Of a stretch of 64,000 nucleotides of DNA, positions 60,911 through 64,000 are shown piece by piece. The DNA lies in the NCBI GenBank assembly GCA_900762355.1, contig CAAFGE010000016.1:1-64000 (forward strand). Direction: 5' to 3'. The notes beneath the pieces are model-generated. The model saw only the letters and a list, made by a program, of their open reading frames with translations. It ran no database searches and was not told the origin of the DNA. Position 1 is the stretch's first letter. Each line of letters opens with the position of its first letter. Origin of the DNA: an uncultured Collinsella sp. GTDB taxonomy: Bacteria > Actinomycetota > Coriobacteriia > Coriobacteriales > Coriobacteriaceae. The position numbers and the translations under genes are program-made.

Positions 60911-63900
60911 TTAGATAACCGTCACGCGGCCTTGGTTACCCACAATGGCCTTGGCCTCGGCCAGCAGCGGAATCGAGCGCGCGTTAACCTTGGCAGGCAC
61001 CTCGGCGCGCAGCACGCGCCCGTCCACCTGCTCGATAAAGATCTCCACGCGGTCGCCGCCCGGGTTGGTGGTGAGCACCGTGGCAAGACGCGCCATATTG
61101 CCCTGGCTGAAGCGGCTGTTGGGCACCATGACCTCAAACACCTTAGGCTTGTTGTTCTCCTCGTTGAGCTCCAATGGCACGATCTCCTGCGCGATGATCT
61201 GGTCGCCGCGGTCCGAGCGCTCGAGCTTGCCCTTGATGCGCACAAAGGCGTCGGACAGCTGCGCGCCGGTCTCGGGATCGACCTCGCCGTACAGGTACCC
61301 CTCGGCCTCCTTATAGGTCTTGGGGAACACGACGACGGTGGCCTCGCCTTCCATGTCCTCGAGCTGCACGATGCCCATGGGGTCGCCGTTTTTGGTCACG
61401 CGCTTGGACACGCTCGAGACCATACCGGCCCACCACAGCGCCTTGCCCTCGGGAATCTCCTGGTTGATGGTGCCGCCCGTAGGATTCTGAACTTCGTAGC
61501 CGGTGTCGATCTGCGAGAACGAAAAGTCGCGCGCTTTGCTGAGCGCATACTCAAACGGGCGCAGCGGGTGGTCCGAGACATAGATGCCCAGAACCTCCTT
61601 CTCCTGGCTCAGCTTGAGGTGGCGGTCCCATTCCTGGCCGTCCGGATCGGGCACGCTGACCTCGAAACCCGAGCCCTCAACATCACCAAACATGTCGAAG
61701 AACGAGGTCTGGCCGCTCGCGCGGTCCTTCTGACGCTTTATCGCGGCGTCGATGATGTTCTCGGGGTTGTTCTTGTCCACAAAGTGCATCATCTGGCGGC
61801 GCGGATAGCCCGTGGAGTCGAAGGCACCTGCCTTGATCAGCGATTCGATCACGCGGCGGTTGGCCTGGCTCGAGTCCACGCGCTCGACAAAGTCGTGCAG
61901 CGTCTTAAACGGGCCGCCCGCCTCGCGCTCGGCGATAATCGCCTGCGCTACGCCGGTACCCACGCCGCGAATGCCGGCCAGGCCAAAGCGCACGCCCTCC
62001 TTGGTAGCCGTGAACTCGGTACCGGACTCGTTGACATCTGGCGAAAGCACGGGGATGCCGTCATGACGGCACGCCGAGACGTAGTGCACGATCTTGTCGG
62101 TCTTGCCCGTATAGGACGTCAGAACGGCCGCCATGTACTCGTGCGGATAGTGCGCCTTGAGCCACGCCGTCTGCATAACCAGGATGGCGTAGCCGGCGGA
62201 GTGCGACTTGTTGAAGGCGTAGGACGCGAACTCAAGAACATCGTCCCAAATCTTCTGGGCGACCTCGCGCGTGTAGTTGTTCTTGATAGCGCCGTTCATC
62301 CAGTGGTCGTAGGTGGTCTCGTCCGAGCCATCCTCCCAGTGGAGCACCGTCGACGTGAGCAGCTTGATCTTTTTCTTAGCCACGGGCTTACGGATACGCG
62401 AGTCCGATTCGCCCTTGGAGAAGCCGCACATCTCGACGGAGATGAGCATAACCTGCTCCTGGTAGACCATGGTGCCGTAGGTTTCGCCCAGGATGTCGTC
62501 CAGACGGTCGTCGTAGGAGACAGCCGGCTCCTTGCCGTTCATACGGTTGATGTAGGACGAAACCATGCCGGCGCCCAGCGGGCCCGGGCGGTACAGGGCG
62601 ATCAATGCTACGACGTGCTTGTACTCGGTGGGCTTCATGTTCTTGATCGTGGCCGTCATGCCGGCGGACTCGACCTGGAAGACGCCGGCGGTGTGGCCGG
62701 AGCCCATGAGCTTAAAGATCTCGGGGTCGTCAAAGGGAATCTCTTCCTCTTTGATGTCGATGCCGAAGTTCTTCTTGATGTTTGCTTTGGCCTTGGAGAT
62801 AACCGTCAGCGTACGCAGGCCCAGGAAGTCCATCTTGAGCAAGCCCATGTCGGCAACGGTATGGCCCTCGTACTGGGTAATCTCGACGCCGCCCTTGGTG
62901 TCGAGCTTGGTGGGCACGTGTTCGTTGACGGGGTCACGGCAGATCAGAACGGCGCACGCGTGCACGCCCTCGCCACGGGTGAGGCCCTCGATCGAGAGCG
63001 CCGTGTCGATGATGCGGCGAGCGTCGTCGTCCTTTTTATAGGCCTCGGCAAAATCGGGGTTAAACAGATCTTCTTTGCCGGGTTGTTTGTCGAGCACCTG
63101 CTTGAGCTTGACCTTGGGGTCGCTCGAGACCATCTTGGACAGGCGCTGGCCCATGTAGACCGGGTAGTCCAGGACGCGCGCGGCATCATTGATGGCCTGC
63201 TTGGCCTTGATGGTCGAGTAGGTGATGACGTGGGTGACCTTCTCGGGGCCGTAGAGCTGGCGAACGTGCTCCACGACCTCGAGGCGCCGCTCATCGTCGA
63301 AGTCCATATCGATATCGGGCATCTCGGTACGCTGCGGGGAGAGGAACCTCTCAAACATCAGGCCGTTCTCGAGCGGGTCGAACGCGGTGATGTTCATGGC
63401 GTAGGCGACGATAGCGCCGGCGGCAGAACCACGGCCGGGGCCGACGCCGATGCCGTTGTCCTTGGCCCATTGCACGTACTCGGCAACGATGAGGAAGTAG
63501 GCGGCAAAGCCCTTGTCGCAGATGACCTTGTATTCGTACTCAAAGCGCTCTTTGATGTTGACGCCACCGATCTCGCGCGTAGCCCAGTCGTCACCATAGT
63601 GCTGGCGCAGGCCCTTCTCGCACTCGCGGCGGAACTGGCTCTCGTGCGTCTCGCCGGGATCGAGCAGCGGGAAGCGCGGCAGGATGATGGAGTCCCAGTC
63701 CAGCTCCACGTAGCACTTGTCGGCGATCTCGAGCGTGTTGTCGCAGGCCTCAGGGCAATACGGGAACATCGCCCGCATCTCCTCCTCGGTCTTCATGTAA
63801 AACTCCGAGCCGGTCATGCGCATGCGGTTGGGGTCGTCGACCTTAGCGTTCATGCCGATGCACATGATGACGTCCTGCACGGGCGCGTCCTCGCGGCGCA

Positions 63901-64000
63901 GGTAGTGGAAGTCGTTGGTGGCGATGACCTTGACGCCCACCTGCTTGGCGATATCGATGAGCGTGCGGTCCATCTGCTCGTCGGTCAGGCCGTTGTCGGT
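60911..64000 (-). CDS. dnaE: DNA polymerase III alpha subunit (partial, continues beyond right edge)
   Basis: Replicative polymerase catalytic subunit. About 1029 C-terminal residues are visible; the frame is open to the last base of the window, so the start lies beyond it. The end of the PHP domain (VIATNDFHYLRREDAPVQD) is present. The palm catalytic aspartates are in EMPDIDMDFDDERR, then VTYSTIKAKQAINDAARVL. The HhH region is near GIRGVGTGVAQAI, and the OB fold lies at the C-terminus (NGDPMGIVQLEDMEGEATVVV). It is a DnaE1-type, not PolC, protein. Confidence 0.96.
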   Translation of the reverse strand, partial: TDNGLTDEQMDRTLIDIAKQVGVKVIATNDFHYLRREDAPVQDVIMCIGMNAKVDDPNRMRMTGSEFYMKTEEEMRAMFPYCPEACDNTLEIADKCYVELDWDSIILPRFPLLDPGETHESQFRRECEKGLRQHYGDDWATREIGGVNIKERFEYEYKVICDKGFAAYFLIVAEYVQWAKDNGIGVGPGRGSAAGAIVAYAMNITAFDPLENGLMFERFLSPQRTEMPDIDMDFDDERRLEVVEHVRQLYGPEKVTHVITYSTIKAKQAINDAARVLDYPVYMGQRLSKMVSSDPKVKLKQVLDKQPGKEDLFNPDFAEAYKKDDDARRIIDTALSIEGLTRGEGVHACAVLICRDPVNEHVPTKLDTKGGVEITQYEGHTVADMGLLKMDFLGLRTLTVISKAKANIKKNFGIDIKEEEIPFDDPEIFKLMGSGHTAGVFQVESAGMTATIKNMKPTEYKHVVALIALYRPGPLGAGMVSSYINRMNGKEPAVSYDDRLDDILGETYGTMVYQEQVMLISVEMCGFSKGESDSRIRKPVAKKKIKLLTSTVLHWEDGSDETTYDHWMNGAIKNNYTREVAQKIWDDVLEFASYAFNKSHSAGYAILVMQTAWLKAHYPHEYMAAVLTSYTGKTDKIVHYVSACRHDGIPVLSPDVNESGTEFTATKEGVRFGLAGIRGVGTGVAQAIIAEREAGGPFKTLHDFVERVDSSQANRRVIESLIKAGAFDSTGYPRRQMMHFVDKNNPENIIDAAIKRQKDRASGQTSFFDMFGDVEGSGFEVSVPDPDGQEWDRHLKLSQEKEVLGIYVSDHPLRPFEYALSKARDFSFSQIDTGYEVQNPTGGTINQEIPEGKALWWAGMVSSVSKRVTKNGDPMGIVQLEDMEGEATVVVFPKTYKEAEGYLYGEVDPETGAQLSDAFVRIKGKLERSDRGDQIIAQEIVPLELNEENNKPKVFEVMVPNSRFSQGNMARLATVLTTNPGGDRVEIFIEQVDGRVLRAEVPAKVNARSIPLLAEAKAIVGNQGRVTVI

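Overview
The window looks like a chromosomal segment of a strictly anaerobic, high-GC gut actinobacterium of the class Coriobacteriia, most likely Collinsella or a close relative. This is inference from gene content: a one-iron superoxide reductase, a class III fructose-1,6-bisphosphatase, a 12-alpha-hydroxysteroid dehydrogenase-like bile acid enzyme, queuosine salvage genes, sortase-type LAxTG anchoring and C69 and M20 dipeptidases. No rRNA, tRNA, CRISPR array, prophage or intact insertion sequence was seen. Most content is housekeeping, but the gaps between genes are unusually rich in short palindromic elements.

Layout. 0-3.4 kb: a DtxR/MntR-type metal regulator, a HAD phosphatase and a Uup-like ABC-F ATPase. 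3.5-7.3 kb: the phosphate uptake operon pstS-pstC-pstA-pstB on the minus strand, ending in a clear terminator. 7.5-12.4 kb: an M20 dipeptidase, a HAD phosphatase, a DegV lipid-binding protein, a YafQ-DinJ type toxin-antitoxin pair and a LOG-family protein. 12.5-19.3 kb: tgt, queA and queH for the last steps of queuosine synthesis, interspersed with a bile-acid-type SDR and a tail-anchored coiled-coil protein. Two copies of a roughly 220-bp structured element with covarying stems lie here. 19.3-29.2 kb: a DUF3267 membrane protein, a class I methionyl-tRNA synthetase with a degenerate KMSKS loop, an RNA m5C methyltransferase, a 56-residue membrane protein, a TIM-barrel-like protein, a second DegV, fbp and tandem GtrA proteins.

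29.2-34.4 kb holds what I consider the most interesting system. A cobalamin riboswitch controls a two-gene operon: a 1289-residue surface protein with four DUF4430 (transcobalamin C-terminal-like) repeats, a PQQ-type beta-propeller and an InlB-type repeat, followed by a membrane-anchored single-DUF4430 protein. Together they look like a cell-surface corrinoid capture system. 34.4-38.5 kb: an AarF/UbiB kinase with a small phasin-like partner, a C69 dipeptidase and a MITE-like element with 31-bp inverted ends.

38.5-40.1 kb: folD and fchA. FolD has lost the Lys and Gln needed for cyclohydrolase activity, and the adjacent FchA probably supplies that step; fhs (50.5 kb) completes the formate-to-C1-folate route. 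40.4-44.7 kb: tandem paralogous lipoproteins and a Tat-exported, LANTG-anchored PI-specific phospholipase C. 44.7-50.4 kb: a PH-like small protein, an orphan DUF1016 nuclease, a double zinc-ribbon protein, a CDF metal efflux pump, a membrane protein with a C-terminal heptad tract and a Cys-rich miniprotein. 52.3-54.5 kb: ruvC-ruvA-ruvB. 54.7-64 kb: a NadE homologue with both active sites apparently degraded, superoxide reductase, a SWIM-SNF2 helicase and dnaE, which runs off the right edge.
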